Shown piece after piece: positions 34,337 to 43,184 of a DNA stretch of 64,000 nt. Within the stretch, counting starts at the first letter, position 1; the number at the start of each line of letters is the position of its first letter. Position numbers and translations under genes: made by a program. Where the stretch lies: the NCBI RefSeq assembly GCF_018614915.1, contig NZ_JAGGNU010000048.1:22116-86115 (forward strand), in the 5' to 3' direction. The stretch comes from Variovorax paradoxus. Its GTDB lineage: Bacteria; Pseudomonadota; Gammaproteobacteria; Burkholderiales; Burkholderiaceae_C. The notes under the pieces are model-generated. The model worked only from the letters and a program-made list of their open reading frames with translations, was not told the DNA's origin and did not search any database.

Positions 34337-35797
34337 TCAATGCGTCGCGCCGCCGCCCTGCCCCCGCTGCGCCATGGTTGCGGCCAATGCCCCCACGCGT
34401 CGCAGCGCAAGGCGGTGGGCATCGTCCCAGCGGCCGGCGAGCCCCAGCCGGATGCAGTGGCGGAAGTGGTTCGTGGCGCTGAACATCGTGCCGGGCGCGA
34501 TGACGATGCTCTCGGCAAGGCAGGCCTGGAACAGCGCGAGCGAATCGGTGCCCTGCGGCAGCTCGACCCACAGAATGAAGCCGCCCGGCGGGTCGGTGAT
34601 GCGCGTGCCCTTGGGAAAATACTGCGCGATCAACCCGCGGGCCTCGTCGACGCGGGCGGCGATCGTCGTGCGCATCTGGCGGTAGCTGGCCTCGATGCCC
34701 GGCTGCATCAGCAGGTCGGCCATCGCGCGCTCGAGCATCGCCGACTGGCTGCCGCTGGTCGCCTGCTTCTGACGCGCCACCTTCGTACCCCAGCGGCCGG
34801 CTTCGACCCAGCCGAGCCGCAGCCCCGGCGCGATCGTCTTGGAGAAGGAGCCGCACATCATCACGTGCCCCGTCGTGTCGAAGGAGCGCACTGCGCGGCG
34901 CTGCTCGTTCTGCTCGGCGAGGTCGTTGTAGAGGACATCCTCGATCAGCGGGATGCCACGCTTGGCGACCATCTGTGCGAGGCGGCGCCGCTCGGTCAGC
35001 GGCATGCACGCGCCCATCGGATTCGAGAGCGTGGGCACCGCGAGCACGGCCTTCACCGGCTGGGTGTCGAAGGCGAGCTGCAGCGCGTCGAGCGAGAGCC
35101 CGGTGCGCGGATGCGTCGGGATCTCGAGCGCGCGCAGGTGCAGGTTCTCGAGGATCTCTAGAAAACTGAAGAGCGTCGGCGATTCGAGCGCCACCACGTC
35201 GCCGGGCTGCGTCACCGCGCGCAGGCACAGCGTGATCGACTCGAGGCAGCTGTTCGTCACGACGATCTCGCGCGCGTCGAGCTGGCAGCCCATGCGCAGC
35301 GCATGGCGTGCGATCGCGCGGCGCAGGCTCTCGTCGCCGGAACCGATCGTGTACTGGGTCAGCGTCGCGCGATGGCGCTGCGCGGCGCGGCTGACCGCGC
35401 GGCGCACACGCTCCTCGGCAAACAGGTCCGGGCTCGGACAGGCGGCGCCGAAAGACACGCAGCCCGGATCGTGCGCGAGGTGCATCACGCGCGCCGCGAG
35501 CGAACTGACGTCCACCGCCATGGAGCTCGGCGGCGGGTTCGAGGTCTCGGGCTCGGGCAGCCTCGGCGGCCGGGCCGCGACGAAATAGCCCGAGCGCGGC
35601 CGCGCCTCGATCAGCCGCGAGTCCTCGAGCATGCGGTAAGCCTGCAGCACGGTGCCCAGGGAGACGCTGCGCTGGCGCGCCAGCTCGCGCACCGAGGGAA
35701 TGCGCTCGCCGCGTGCGAGCGTGCCGGCGCGGATCGGCATCGCGATCGATTCGGCGATCTGCAGGTACAGCATCTGGGCGAGGTCGTGCTCCGGCAT
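34337..35797 (-). CDS. MocR-type regulator (GntR domain fused to aminotransferase fold)
   Basis: A 486-residue chimera: an N-terminal GntR winged helix (about 5-75; GERIPSVRELARQRSVSLGTVLQAYRMLEDSRLI) joined to a fold-type I aminotransferase domain (about 110-480) with the PLP lysine in CGSFSKTIAPGLRLGW. MocR proteins use PLP or an amino-acid adduct as effector. ATG 35797 is the start. The gene is divergent from DUF2917 and LysE genes with a 152-bp gap holding a 9-bp perfect dyad, its likely operator. The LysE exporter suggests amino-acid sensing (inference). Confidence 0.9.
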   Translation of the reverse strand: MPEHDLAQMLYLQIAESIAMPIRAGTLARGERIPSVRELARQRSVSLGTVLQAYRMLEDSRLIEARPRSGYFVAARPPRLPEPETSNPPPSSMAVDVSSLAARVMHLAHDPGCVSFGAACPSPDLFAEERVRRAVSRAAQRHRATLTQYTIGSGDESLRRAIARHALRMGCQLDAREIVVTNSCLESITLCLRAVTQPGDVVALESPTLFSFLEILENLHLRALEIPTHPRTGLSLDALQLAFDTQPVKAVLAVPTLSNPMGACMPLTERRRLAQMVAKRGIPLIEDVLYNDLAEQNEQRRAVRSFDTTGHVMMCGSFSKTIAPGLRLGWVEAGRWGTKVARQKQATSGSQSAMLERAMADLLMQPGIEASYRQMRTTIAARVDEARGLIAQYFPKGTRITDPPGGFILWVELPQGTDSLALFQACLAESIVIAPGTMFSATNHFRHCIRLGLAGRWDDAHRLALRRVGALAATMAQRGQGGGATH

Positions 35798-35806
35798 GCC
35801 CGCATT

Positions 35807-35839
35807 CTGTACCGCGCCATGGGGCGCCGAGCGGTACAG
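35807..35839. promoter_or_regulatory. Candidate MocR operator (perfect 9-bp inverted repeat)
   Basis: CTGTACCGC at 35807-35815 and GCGGTACAG at 35831-35839 are perfect inverted repeats separated by 15 bp, just upstream of the MocR start and inside the divergent gap to DUF2917-LysE. A related half-site TACAGATGGCGG overlaps the right arm. Its placement fits autoregulation plus control of the exporter. Confidence 0.5.
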
Positions 35840-35949
35840 ATGGCGGCCGCTGCGACTGGCACAGATGCGGCTGCCACCGCACTGTGCGGCATCAGATTCG
35901 CCTTGGCTGTGGCTGTGCGCTGCAGCGCATGGCATCTACCGTTGAGCCC

Positions 35950-36237
35950 ATGAACACGCTGACCCTCACCTCCCTGCCCGGCGCGCGCCACAGCGCGGTC
36001 GCCACGCCCTCGATGACGCTGCCGATCGGCGAGGCGCGCACGCTGCGCCGCGGCGCCGGCGCTCGCATCGAAGTGACGGGCGGCCGCGTGTGGCTCACTG
36101 TGCCGAACGACCCCGACGACCACTTCGTCGCCGGCGGCGAATCGATGCTGCTGCGCCACGACGGGCCGATCGTGATCCAGAGCGACGGTGGCAGCAGCGC
36201 GGTGCTCCGCATCGTTGCAGCAAGTACCAACGCGTGA
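35950..36237 (+). CDS. DUF2917 family small protein
   Basis: A 95-residue protein with the DUF2917 pattern: PIGEARTLRRGAGARIEVTGGRVWLTVPNDPDDHFVAGGESMLLRHDGPIVIQSDGG, which reads as a small cupin-like beta barrel. Function unknown. It often occurs next to MocR-type regulators and LysE exporters in Burkholderiales, as here; the LysE gene starts 13 bp after its stop, so the two are probably co-transcribed. Confidence 0.75.
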   Translation: MNTLTLTSLPGARHSAVATPSMTLPIGEARTLRRGAGARIEVTGGRVWLTVPNDPDDHFVAGGESMLLRHDGPIVIQSDGGSSAVLRIVAASTNA

Positions 36238-36250
36238 TGCGGAGGATGCC

Positions 36251-36889
36251 GTGATCCCCTTGACCGATCTGATCGTCTTTGCCGGTGCCGTCGTTCTCCT
36301 GGCGGTGACACCCGGGCCGAACATGGTGTACCTGATCTCGCGCTCGATCTGCCAGGGCCGCCAGGCGGGCCTGGTCTCCCTCTTTGGCGTACTCGCGGGA
36401 TTCATCGCGCACATGATGGCGGCCGCGCTGGGCTTGTCGGCGCTGTTCGTCACGGTGCCGCTGGCGTACGCATTGCTGAAGTGGGCCGGTGCCGCCTATC
36501 TGGCGTACCTGGCCTGGCAAGCCCTTCGGCCCGGTGCGCGCTCGCCGTTCCAGGGGCAGAACCTGCCGCAGGACTCGTCTCGAAAACTGTTCGCCATGGG
36601 CTTCCTGACGAACCTGCTGAATCCGAAGGTCGCGTTCTTCTACCTCTCGCTGTTCCCCCAGTTCATCACGCCGGAGCACGGTTCGGTGTTCGTGCAGAGC
36701 CTGATCCTCGGCGGCACGCAGATCATGATCAGTTTTGCGGTGCTGCTGGCCATGGCGATGTTCGCCTCCCGCATCGCTGCATGGTTCGAAGGCAACCCGC
36801 GCTGGCTGGCCATGCAGCGTTACTCGATGGGCCTGGTGCTCGCCGCGCTGGCCACACGCCTGGCAGCCTCTCAAAGGCCGGGCACGTAG
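36251..36889 (+). CDS. LysE/RhtB-family amino-acid exporter
   Basis: Inner-membrane efflux protein, 212 residues, with about six helices. The family N terminus is clear (TPGPNMVYLISRSICQGRQAGLVSLFGVLAG), as are the KWAGAAYLAYLAWQALR and FLTNLLNPKVAFFYLSLFPQF elements. Start is GTG 36251 behind GGAGG. It should export an amino acid or homoserine-lactone-like compound, and the divergent MocR regulator suggests control by a PLP/amino-acid signal. Confidence 0.88.
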   Translation: MIPLTDLIVFAGAVVLLAVTPGPNMVYLISRSICQGRQAGLVSLFGVLAGFIAHMMAAALGLSALFVTVPLAYALLKWAGAAYLAYLAWQALRPGARSPFQGQNLPQDSSRKLFAMGFLTNLLNPKVAFFYLSLFPQFITPEHGSVFVQSLILGGTQIMISFAVLLAMAMFASRIAAWFEGNPRWLAMQRYSMGLVLAALATRLAASQRPGT

Positions 36890-36901
36890 CGGCCGCTTCG
36901 C

Positions 36902-38254
36902 TCAGTGGGCCAGCACACCCCTGAGGTCGTGCTTGCCCAGATCGGCACGCCCCAAGGAGAAGATTGCCGCGCCCGCCACGGCCGATGCGCCTGCAATCAC
37001 GACGAACATGAGCGTCGGGTCACCGGATGCAGACTGGAGTGCCCCTGCAACGAAGGGCCCCAGGATCGCACCCACACGGCCGACGCTCAACATCATGCCG
37101 ACGCCGGTCGCGCGCTCGGCCGTGCCGTACGAGCTGGCCGTGAAGTTGTTCAGCACGAACTGGGCTCCGATCACGAAGAACCCGGCGAGCGCAACGCAGA
37201 TCACGTTGACCGCATGGCTGTTCAGGAGCACGAGGATGGTCACCGCAAATCCGCCCATCAGCCACCAGGCTGCAAGCACGCCGCGGCTGGAGGCACGCTT
37301 GTCCGCAATGTGAGCGCAGGTCAGGCCGCCCAGGAACGACATCACCTGCATCAGTGCGCCGAAGCCGAAGCTCGCCGCGAAAGTTTCTCCACGCCGCATC
37401 ATCACCGTGGGGATCCAGCCAGTGAGTCCGAAGATCGCAAACAGGCTCAGGAACGCTGCGGCCCAGATGGTGAAGGTCTTGCGACGCAGGCCCGGCCGGA
37501 ACAGCGCGGCGAGCGGTGTTTGCGTGGTCGGCGCGGCAGGCAGGATCAGGCGGGCATTTCGATAGACGTCGGCCCGCTCGGGGATCAATCGAGAGAGCAC
37601 GTCGCGGATCTCTTCGGTACGGCCCTTCAGTGCCAGGAAGCGAACGGACTCGGGAAGGTACTTGTGCAGCACGATGGTGAGCACGAAGGACGCGGACCCG
37701 ATCCAGTAAAGCACCGGCCAGCCGAAGATCGGCGTGAGGTAGACACCCACCACGCCCGCCAAGGTGCCGCCGAGGGCCCAGCCCAGGGCAACGCCCCAAA
37801 GCGAGAACTTGTTGGCCGTGCGTCGGGGTGCCAGTTCGTTGATGTAGGTCGTCGCAAGAGGCAGCAGAACACCCAGGCCGATGCCGGTCAGAACCCGAAT
37901 GGCACAGAAGGAGCCGAAGGACTGTCCCATGAGCGGCGTGAGCGCGGTGAAGATGCTGGTGATCCAGAGCCCGCCGAGCAAGGTCACTCGCCGGCCCAGG
38001 CGGTCTGCCACCAGGCCGTGAAGTGCTGCGCCCACGAGAAAGCCGACCAGGCCGCTTGAAATCAGCAGCCCCGACTGCTGCGGACTCAGCCCCCATGGCC
38101 CCGCCACGAAGTGGATCACGTAGGCCGGATTGAAAGTGTCGTATCCGTCGAAGAGGGTGAGTGACGCCATCATCACCCCGAGCCACTTGTGCAGGCGTCC
38201 GAGCTTCGCCTCCGAGAGCTCGTGGGCGACGTCGACGTCGGTCTGCTGATTCAT
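36902..38254 (-). CDS. AAHS-family aromatic acid:H+ symporter (probably gamma-resorcylate)
   Basis: Twelve-helix MFS permease of 450 residues with the aromatic-acid family signature LTLFDGYDTFNPAYVI in helix 1 and GLVADRLGRRVTLLGG in the first cytoplasmic loop. It diverges from the decarboxylase gene by 346 bp, which is the usual place for the uptake gene of a gamma-resorcylate cluster. ATG 38254 has GGAGA upstream. The substrate is inferred from context, not from the protein itself. Confidence 0.85.
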   Translation of the reverse strand: MNQQTDVDVAHELSEAKLGRLHKWLGVMMASLTLFDGYDTFNPAYVIHFVAGPWGLSPQQSGLLISSGLVGFLVGAALHGLVADRLGRRVTLLGGLWITSIFTALTPLMGQSFGSFCAIRVLTGIGLGVLLPLATTYINELAPRRTANKFSLWGVALGWALGGTLAGVVGVYLTPIFGWPVLYWIGSASFVLTIVLHKYLPESVRFLALKGRTEEIRDVLSRLIPERADVYRNARLILPAAPTTQTPLAALFRPGLRRKTFTIWAAAFLSLFAIFGLTGWIPTVMMRRGETFAASFGFGALMQVMSFLGGLTCAHIADKRASSRGVLAAWWLMGGFAVTILVLLNSHAVNVICVALAGFFVIGAQFVLNNFTASSYGTAERATGVGMMLSVGRVGAILGPFVAGALQSASGDPTLMFVVIAGASAVAGAAIFSLGRADLGKHDLRGVLAH

Positions 38255-38600
38255 AAGGTCTCCGTTCTCGCATTGTTGGCGGCACGCATGCCGCGACGGC
38301 CAAGCTGTACCGCTTTGGTCCCGCGAATGTTGGTCGCTCTCCTTCGCATGGTCCAACGCTTTCGCGCAATGTCGACTATGCGTTTCGGAAATGAATCCAA
38401 GGGTTCCTGAGAGGTCGGCGGGCGCTGGTGGATCGCGGTGCGGTGACGGCCCCCCTCCATGCGCTTCGCGAATCCGCGCTATCACGGATATTCGTTCGAC
38501 CCGGCTTCAAGCCCCTCGTAAATTGAGCGGCTGGGCAAACGCCGCTGTGGCGCTGCCATGAACCGTATCGGCGGCACGCGGCCGCACAAAGGAGATAGGC
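38255..38600. other. Divergent promoter region of the gamma-resorcylate genes
   Basis: A 346-bp gap between the permease and decarboxylase genes with no gene of its own. It contains an imperfect dyad ATCCG (38472-38476) ... CGGAT (38485-38489) about 115 bp before the decarboxylase start, a possible regulator site, and a GGAG ribosome site just before 38601. Promoter boxes are not clear. Confidence 0.35.
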
Positions 38601-39584
38601 ATGCAAGGAAAGATCGGCCTCGAGGAGCACTTCGCACTCCCCGAGACGCTGCAGGACTCGGCTGGCTTCGTGCCGGGAGCGTACTGGAAGGAACTCAGCA
38701 GCCGTCTGCTCGATATCCATGAGCAGCGCTTGCGCCAGATGGACGAGCACGGCATGGAGATGATGATCCTGTCGCTGAACGCGCCCGCCGTTCAGGCCGT
38801 GCCCGACCCACGCAAGGCCTACGAGCTCGCGGTGCGCGCCAATGATTTTCTGGCCGAGCAGGTGGCGAAGAGGCCGGACCGCTTCCAGGCCTTCGCCGCC
38901 TTGCCGATGCAGGACCCCGAGAAGGCAATCCAGGAACTCGAACGCTGCATGACCACGCTCGGCTTCCGCGGCGCGCTGGTCAACGGCTTCTCGCAGGTGG
39001 GCACCCCGGACCATGTCGTCTACTACGACGCGCCGCAGTACGCCCCTTTCTGGGCCGCGGCAGAACGGCTGGACGCGCCCTTCTACCTGCACCCGCGCAA
39101 TCCGCTCGCGAGCTGGGCGCAGATCTATGAAGGCCACCCGTGGCTGCTGGGACCGACATGGGCCTTCGCGCAGGAAACCGCGGTGCACGCGCTGCGCCTG
39201 ATGGCCAGCGGGCTCTTCGACCATCATCCCGGCCTCAAGATCATCCTGGGCCATCTGGGCGAAGGACTGCCCTACAACATGTGGCGAGTCGATCACCGCA
39301 ACGCCTGGGTCAAGGCACCCAAGGGCTATCCGGCCAAGCGCAAGCTGTGCGACTACTTCCACGAGAACTTCTATCTCACGACCTCCGGCAATTTCCGCAC
39401 CCAGACGCTGATCGATGCCATGCTGGAAGTCGGGGCGGACCGGATCCTGTTCTCGACCGACTGGCCCTTCGAGAACGTCGATCACGCCTCGAACTGGTTC
39501 GACGACACGAGCATCAGTGAAGCCGATCGGATGAAGATCGGCCGGACCAACGCGTTGTCGCTGTTCAAGTTGAACCAGGGTTGA
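38601..39584 (+). CDS. Gamma-resorcylate (2,6-dihydroxybenzoate) decarboxylase
   Basis: Amidohydrolase-superfamily, non-oxidative decarboxylase of 327 residues that converts 2,6-dihydroxybenzoate to resorcinol reversibly. The metal ligands known for the Rhizobium enzyme fall at the same numbers: Glu8 and His10 in LEEHF, His164 in FYLHPRNPL, His218 in GHLGEG and Asp287 in LFSTDWPFEN. Long stretches such as AQETAVHALRLMASGLFD match the family. ATG 38601 has GGAG upstream. It heads a three-gene unit with the dioxygenase and maleylacetate reductase genes. It corresponds to GraF/TsdA of described pathways. Confidence 0.93.
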   Translation: MQGKIGLEEHFALPETLQDSAGFVPGAYWKELSSRLLDIHEQRLRQMDEHGMEMMILSLNAPAVQAVPDPRKAYELAVRANDFLAEQVAKRPDRFQAFAALPMQDPEKAIQELERCMTTLGFRGALVNGFSQVGTPDHVVYYDAPQYAPFWAAAERLDAPFYLHPRNPLASWAQIYEGHPWLLGPTWAFAQETAVHALRLMASGLFDHHPGLKIILGHLGEGLPYNMWRVDHRNAWVKAPKGYPAKRKLCDYFHENFYLTTSGNFRTQTLIDAMLEVGADRILFSTDWPFENVDHASNWFDDTSISEADRMKIGRTNALSLFKLNQG

Positions 39585-39592
39585 CAAACCGA

Positions 39593-40486
39593 ATGATCGA
39601 CATCGACGAATGGACCATCACCAGCGCGGCCCTGAAGGCCCAAGGCGGCACGGCGAACACGCGCCTGAAGACCGTGATGGACAGCCTGGTGCGCCACCTG
39701 CATGAGTTCGCACGCGAAGTGCAGTTGACCGAGGCCGAGTGGGCTCATGGCATCGATTTCCTTACGCGCGCCGGAAAGATCACCGACGACAAGCGGCAGG
39801 AGTTCATCCTGCTGTCCGATGTGCTGGGTCTTTCGTCGCTGGTCACTGCACAGTGCAACCGCCGTCCCACGGGGTGCACGGAGGCGACCGTCTTCGGTCC
39901 CTTCTACGTGGCCAACGCGCCGAAGTACGACAACGGCGACGACATCGCCAACGGTGCGAGCGGCGAGCCGTGCTTCGTCGCGGGAACCATCCGGGGGATC
40001 GACGGCGAGCCGATTGCCAACGCCGAGATCGATGTGTGGCAGTCGGACGATGAAGGCAACTACGACGTCCAGCGCCCGGAGCTTGCGCAGGCGCAAGGGC
40101 GAGGCCGGCTGAGCAGCCTCGAGGACGGGCGCTACGGCTTCAGGTCCATCGTGGCAGTGCCGTACCCGATCCCTCACGATGGACCGGTGGGCCAGCTGCT
40201 GGAGAAGCTGGGTCGCCATCCGTGGCGGCCCGCACACCTGCACTTCATGATTCGTGCCCCAGGCTATGAGACGCTGATCACCCACGTGTTTCGCTCGGGC
40301 GGCACCTATCTGGATTCCGATGCCGTATTCGGCGTACGCTCCTCGCTCATTGCCGACTGGAAACGCCACGAGGCCGGCCTCGCACCCGACGGAACGTGCA
40401 TGGAAGAACCCTTCTACACACTCGACTACGACTTCGTCCTGAACAAGGCAGCAAAGGACTACACCCTCTTGCCCCCGTCTCGCTGA
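39593..40486 (+). CDS. Hydroxyquinol 1,2-dioxygenase
   Basis: Intradiol ring-cleavage enzyme of 297 residues that opens hydroxyquinol (1,2,4-trihydroxybenzene) to maleylacetate. It has the family's helical N-terminal dimerisation domain (about 15-95) and a beta-sandwich core with the Fe(III) ligands Tyr157 (EGNYDV), Tyr191 (VPYPIP), His215 and His217 (RPAHLHF), spaced as in characterised enzymes. ATG 39593 lies 8 bp after the decarboxylase stop; an in-frame TTG at 39581 is less likely. Its context, decarboxylase to resorcinol and a flavin monooxygenase nearby, favours hydroxyquinol over catechol. Confidence 0.9.
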   Translation: MIDIDEWTITSAALKAQGGTANTRLKTVMDSLVRHLHEFAREVQLTEAEWAHGIDFLTRAGKITDDKRQEFILLSDVLGLSSLVTAQCNRRPTGCTEATVFGPFYVANAPKYDNGDDIANGASGEPCFVAGTIRGIDGEPIANAEIDVWQSDDEGNYDVQRPELAQAQGRGRLSSLEDGRYGFRSIVAVPYPIPHDGPVGQLLEKLGRHPWRPAHLHFMIRAPGYETLITHVFRSGGTYLDSDAVFGVRSSLIADWKRHEAGLAPDGTCMEEPFYTLDYDFVLNKAAKDYTLLPPSR

Positions 40487-41547
40487 TGCACCACTTTGTC
40501 TACACCGCGAGTCCTTCTCGCATCGTTTTCGGCCCCGACAGCATCGACCAGCTTCCGGCAGAGATCGAGCGCCTCGGCGCCAAGCGCGCACTTGTCCTAT
40601 GCACGCCCCATCAGCGTGAGCACGCGCAAGCCATTGCCGACCGGCTGCCCGGCTGCGTGGCCTCGATCTTCGACCAGGCGGCCATGCACGTGCCCATCGA
40701 GGTCGCGCGCAAGGCCCGTGCACTGGCATCGGAGACGAAGGCGGACTGCGCACTGGCCATCGGCGGTGGATCGACAGTCGGCCTCGGCAAGGCCATCGCC
40801 CTGGAGTCCGGTCTGCCGATCATCGCCGTGCCGACGACCTACGCGGGCAGCGAGGTGACGCCGATCTATGGCATCACCGAAGCAGGCCTGAAGAAGACGG
40901 GGCGGGATCCACGCGTGCTTCCTCGGGTCGTCGTCTACGACCCGAAGCTCACGCTGTCGCTGCCGATGGGCCTCACCGTCACGAGTGCGATCAACGCGAT
41001 CGCCCACGCAGCCGAGGGGCTGTACGCGCACGACGGCAATCCGGTGATCGCATTGATGGCCGAAGAGGGAATTCGTGCTTGCGCAGCCGCACTGCGAGCA
41101 CTTCAGGAGAATCCTCGTGACCTGGCCGCACGCAGTTCGGCGCTCTATGGCGCGTGGCTTTGCGGGACTGTCCTGGGTGCGGTGTCGATGGGTCTGCACC
41201 ACAAGCTGTGCCACACCCTGGGCGGCACATTCGACTTGCCGCATGCAGAGGTCCACGCGGTGGTCCTGCCGCACGCGCTTCGATACAACGCGGATGCCGC
41301 ACCGGAAGCCATGGCCCGGATCGCGAGGGCGCTCGGCGTCGCGGATGCGCCCATGGGCATCTTCGAACTTGCGCGAGCACATGGTGCGCCCATGTCGCTG
41401 AAGGCGATCGGCATGCCGGCCGGCGGGCTCGATCAGGCGGTCGAACTGGCGGCGGCAAACCAGTACCCGAATCCGCGGCCGCTCGAAAAAGTGGCGCTGC
41501 GAAGCCTGCTGGATCATGCGTTCGCAGGTGCAGCGCCCACGGCCTGA
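40486..41547 (+). CDS. Maleylacetate reductase
   Basis: NAD(P)H-dependent enzyme of 353 residues from the iron-type alcohol dehydrogenase family; it reduces maleylacetate to 3-oxoadipate, which enters the beta-ketoadipate pathway. The nucleotide-binding GGGSTVGLGKAIAL and PTTYAGSEVTPIYGIT elements, and the histidine-rich MGLHHKLCHTLGG...LPHAEVHAVVLPH segment, are those of maleylacetate reductases. The start overlaps the dioxygenase stop (TGATG). Its 3' end overlaps the converging LysR gene by 34 bp. Confidence 0.93.
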   Translation: MHHFVYTASPSRIVFGPDSIDQLPAEIERLGAKRALVLCTPHQREHAQAIADRLPGCVASIFDQAAMHVPIEVARKARALASETKADCALAIGGGSTVGLGKAIALESGLPIIAVPTTYAGSEVTPIYGITEAGLKKTGRDPRVLPRVVVYDPKLTLSLPMGLTVTSAINAIAHAAEGLYAHDGNPVIALMAEEGIRACAAALRALQENPRDLAARSSALYGAWLCGTVLGAVSMGLHHKLCHTLGGTFDLPHAEVHAVVLPHALRYNADAAPEAMARIARALGVADAPMGIFELARAHGAPMSLKAIGMPAGGLDQAVELAAANQYPNPRPLEKVALRSLLDHAFAGAAPTA

Positions 41548-42488
41548 TCGCCCTGGGCGGGCGCGCGGTGCGATCGCTCATGGAAGAGGCCGAAGATCAG
41601 TTCACGCAGCCAGCGGTTGCCGCTGTCCTGATGGAATCGCTCATGCCACTGCTGGCGTATTTCGAAGGGAGTGATCTCGAATGGCGCATCGACGGTGTGC
41701 AGATCGGTGCGCGACGCCACCATCGCCCTGGCCAGGCGAGCCGGCGCAGTCAGCAGCAATCCGGACGCGGCAACGATCGACGACAAGCCCAGCGAGTGAG
41801 CGGCGGTGAGCACGACCTGGCGTCGATCCAGCGCACCCGCTCGATGCAAGGTCTGCTGAAGCTGGGAGTCGGTCGTTCCGTGTGGCCGATACGCAATGTG
41901 TTCCGCCGCGAGATAGTCCTCGAGCTGGATGCTCCCGCGGCTGCCCAAAGCGGATGCCTTGGACATCAACACGACAAAGGTCTCCTCGAACAATCGCTGC
42001 TGATAGAACGACGGTCCCATCGGTTCCCAGCTGCCGACCGCGATGTCGATCTGCCCGTGAAGCATGCGTTGCCGGGCCTCGGCCATGGAGACGTCCACAG
42101 TTTCGAAGCGAAGGCCAGGCGCAATGCCGCGCGCGACCGAGAGCAGCTCGGGCATCATGACCAGTTGCCCGATGTCGTTGATCGCGATTCGAAACGTGCG
42201 GCCGGAGGTCTGCGCGTCGAATGTTCTGCCCTGATCCACCGCCTGCAGCAGGCAGGCGAGCCCTTCCTCGATGGGAGCAATCAGGCGCTCGGCGACAGGC
42301 GTGGGCATCATCCCATCGGCCGAACGCACGAACAGCGCGTCGTTGAAGCGTTCGCGCATGCGCTTGAGGGCGTTGCTCACCGCCGACTGCGTCATTCCGA
42401 GGCGCTCACCCGCGAGTGAGACGCTGCGGGTGGCATGGATGGCCTGGAACACCAGGAAGAGATTGAGATCGATGGAGTTGATGTTCAT
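41514..42488 (-). CDS. LysR-family regulator in the gamma-resorcylate cluster
   Basis: A 324-residue LysR protein: N-terminal helix-turn-helix (about 6-66; LNLFLVFQAIHATRSVSLAGERLGMTQSAVSNALKRMRERF) of the NodD/LinR-like subgroup, then an effector domain starting TFRIAINDIGQLVMMPELL. It is transcribed toward the maleylacetate reductase gene, with overlapping 3' ends, and starts 27 bp after the MarR gene stop on the same strand. It probably responds to gamma-resorcylate or a pathway intermediate. Confidence 0.9.
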   Translation of the reverse strand: MNINSIDLNLFLVFQAIHATRSVSLAGERLGMTQSAVSNALKRMRERFNDALFVRSADGMMPTPVAERLIAPIEEGLACLLQAVDQGRTFDAQTSGRTFRIAINDIGQLVMMPELLSVARGIAPGLRFETVDVSMAEARQRMLHGQIDIAVGSWEPMGPSFYQQRLFEETFVVLMSKASALGSRGSIQLEDYLAAEHIAYRPHGTTDSQLQQTLHRAGALDRRQVVLTAAHSLGLSSIVAASGLLLTAPARLARAMVASRTDLHTVDAPFEITPFEIRQQWHERFHQDSGNRWLRELIFGLFHERSHRAPAQGDQAVGAAPANA

Positions 42489-42515
42489 CGCGACGTCTCC
42501 GTTCCGGCCGAGCCG

Positions 42516-43052
42516 TCACTCGTTGTCCAGCACTGCCAGGTTGTCGTAGACCATCCGAAGCATGTCCCGCAGGGACTCGGCCTGCGCAAACGTGAGTCCG
42601 GACAAGGACACACGCTCGTACAGCTGAGCCAAGGGAATGATTCGCAAGGTGAGGTCGCGCCCTGCCTCCGTCAGGCTGAGTGCGAGCGCACGGGCGTCTT
42701 CGTCCGATCGATCACGCACCAGCACGCCACGCTGCAGAAGACCTTCCACAACCCGCGAGAGCGTCGAAGGCTCCGTCGATGTGTGCAGCGCCAGATCCGA
42801 AAGGCGCTGATGCGCCTGGTGATGCAAGGCGACGCAGACCCGCCACTCGGTGAGCGAGAGCTTGAACTGCTTGAGTTCCTTGCTGAAGGACTGGCCCATC
42901 CTCATCCCTGCACGCGCAAGCAAATAGGGGATTGCCCTTTCGAGGTCGTGATTGGCAGTTTTGTCTGCAACCGTGGCCGATTGACTGGGTGCTTCTGAGC
43001 GTGTCTTGCCTCGCTTCAAAGGCACCACCGCGGCTGATTTTCTCTTGACCAT
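42516..43052 (-). CDS. MarR-family regulator in the gamma-resorcylate cluster
   Basis: A 178-residue protein with a basic N-terminal extension (MVKRKSAAVVPLKRGK) and a MarR winged helix (about 60-150; LTEWRVCVALHHQAHQRLSDLALHTSTEPSTLSRVVEGLLQRGVLVRDRSDEDARALALSLTEAGR). MarR proteins generally repress and are released by phenolic ligands. It diverges from the monooxygenase gene with a 132-bp gap holding a 10-bp near-perfect dyad. So this pathway has a LysR and a MarR regulator side by side. Confidence 0.9.
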   Translation of the reverse strand: MVKRKSAAVVPLKRGKTRSEAPSQSATVADKTANHDLERAIPYLLARAGMRMGQSFSKELKQFKLSLTEWRVCVALHHQAHQRLSDLALHTSTEPSTLSRVVEGLLQRGVLVRDRSDEDARALALSLTEAGRDLTLRIIPLAQLYERVSLSGLTFAQAESLRDMLRMVYDNLAVLDNE

Positions 43053-43059
43053 GCTGGAT

Positions 43060-43124
43060 CTTACAAACGAATGAGATCGCGAACATAGCGTAAACCCCGA
43101 GGCCAATTTATTTGCGTTTGCAAG
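43060..43124. promoter_or_regulatory. Candidate MarR operator (inverted repeat)
   Basis: CTTACAAACG at 43060-43069 and CGTTTGCAAG at 43115-43124 form an inverted repeat with one mismatch, 45 bp apart. The right arm contains a smaller dyad TTGC-GTTT-GCAA at 43112-43123. The block sits between the divergent MarR and monooxygenase genes and is a good candidate for the repressor site. Confidence 0.45.
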
Positions 43125-43184
43125 TGTTATCGGCTTCAATCATTGCACCTCGATCAAGATCAACCACCTTTCTGGAGACTCCGC

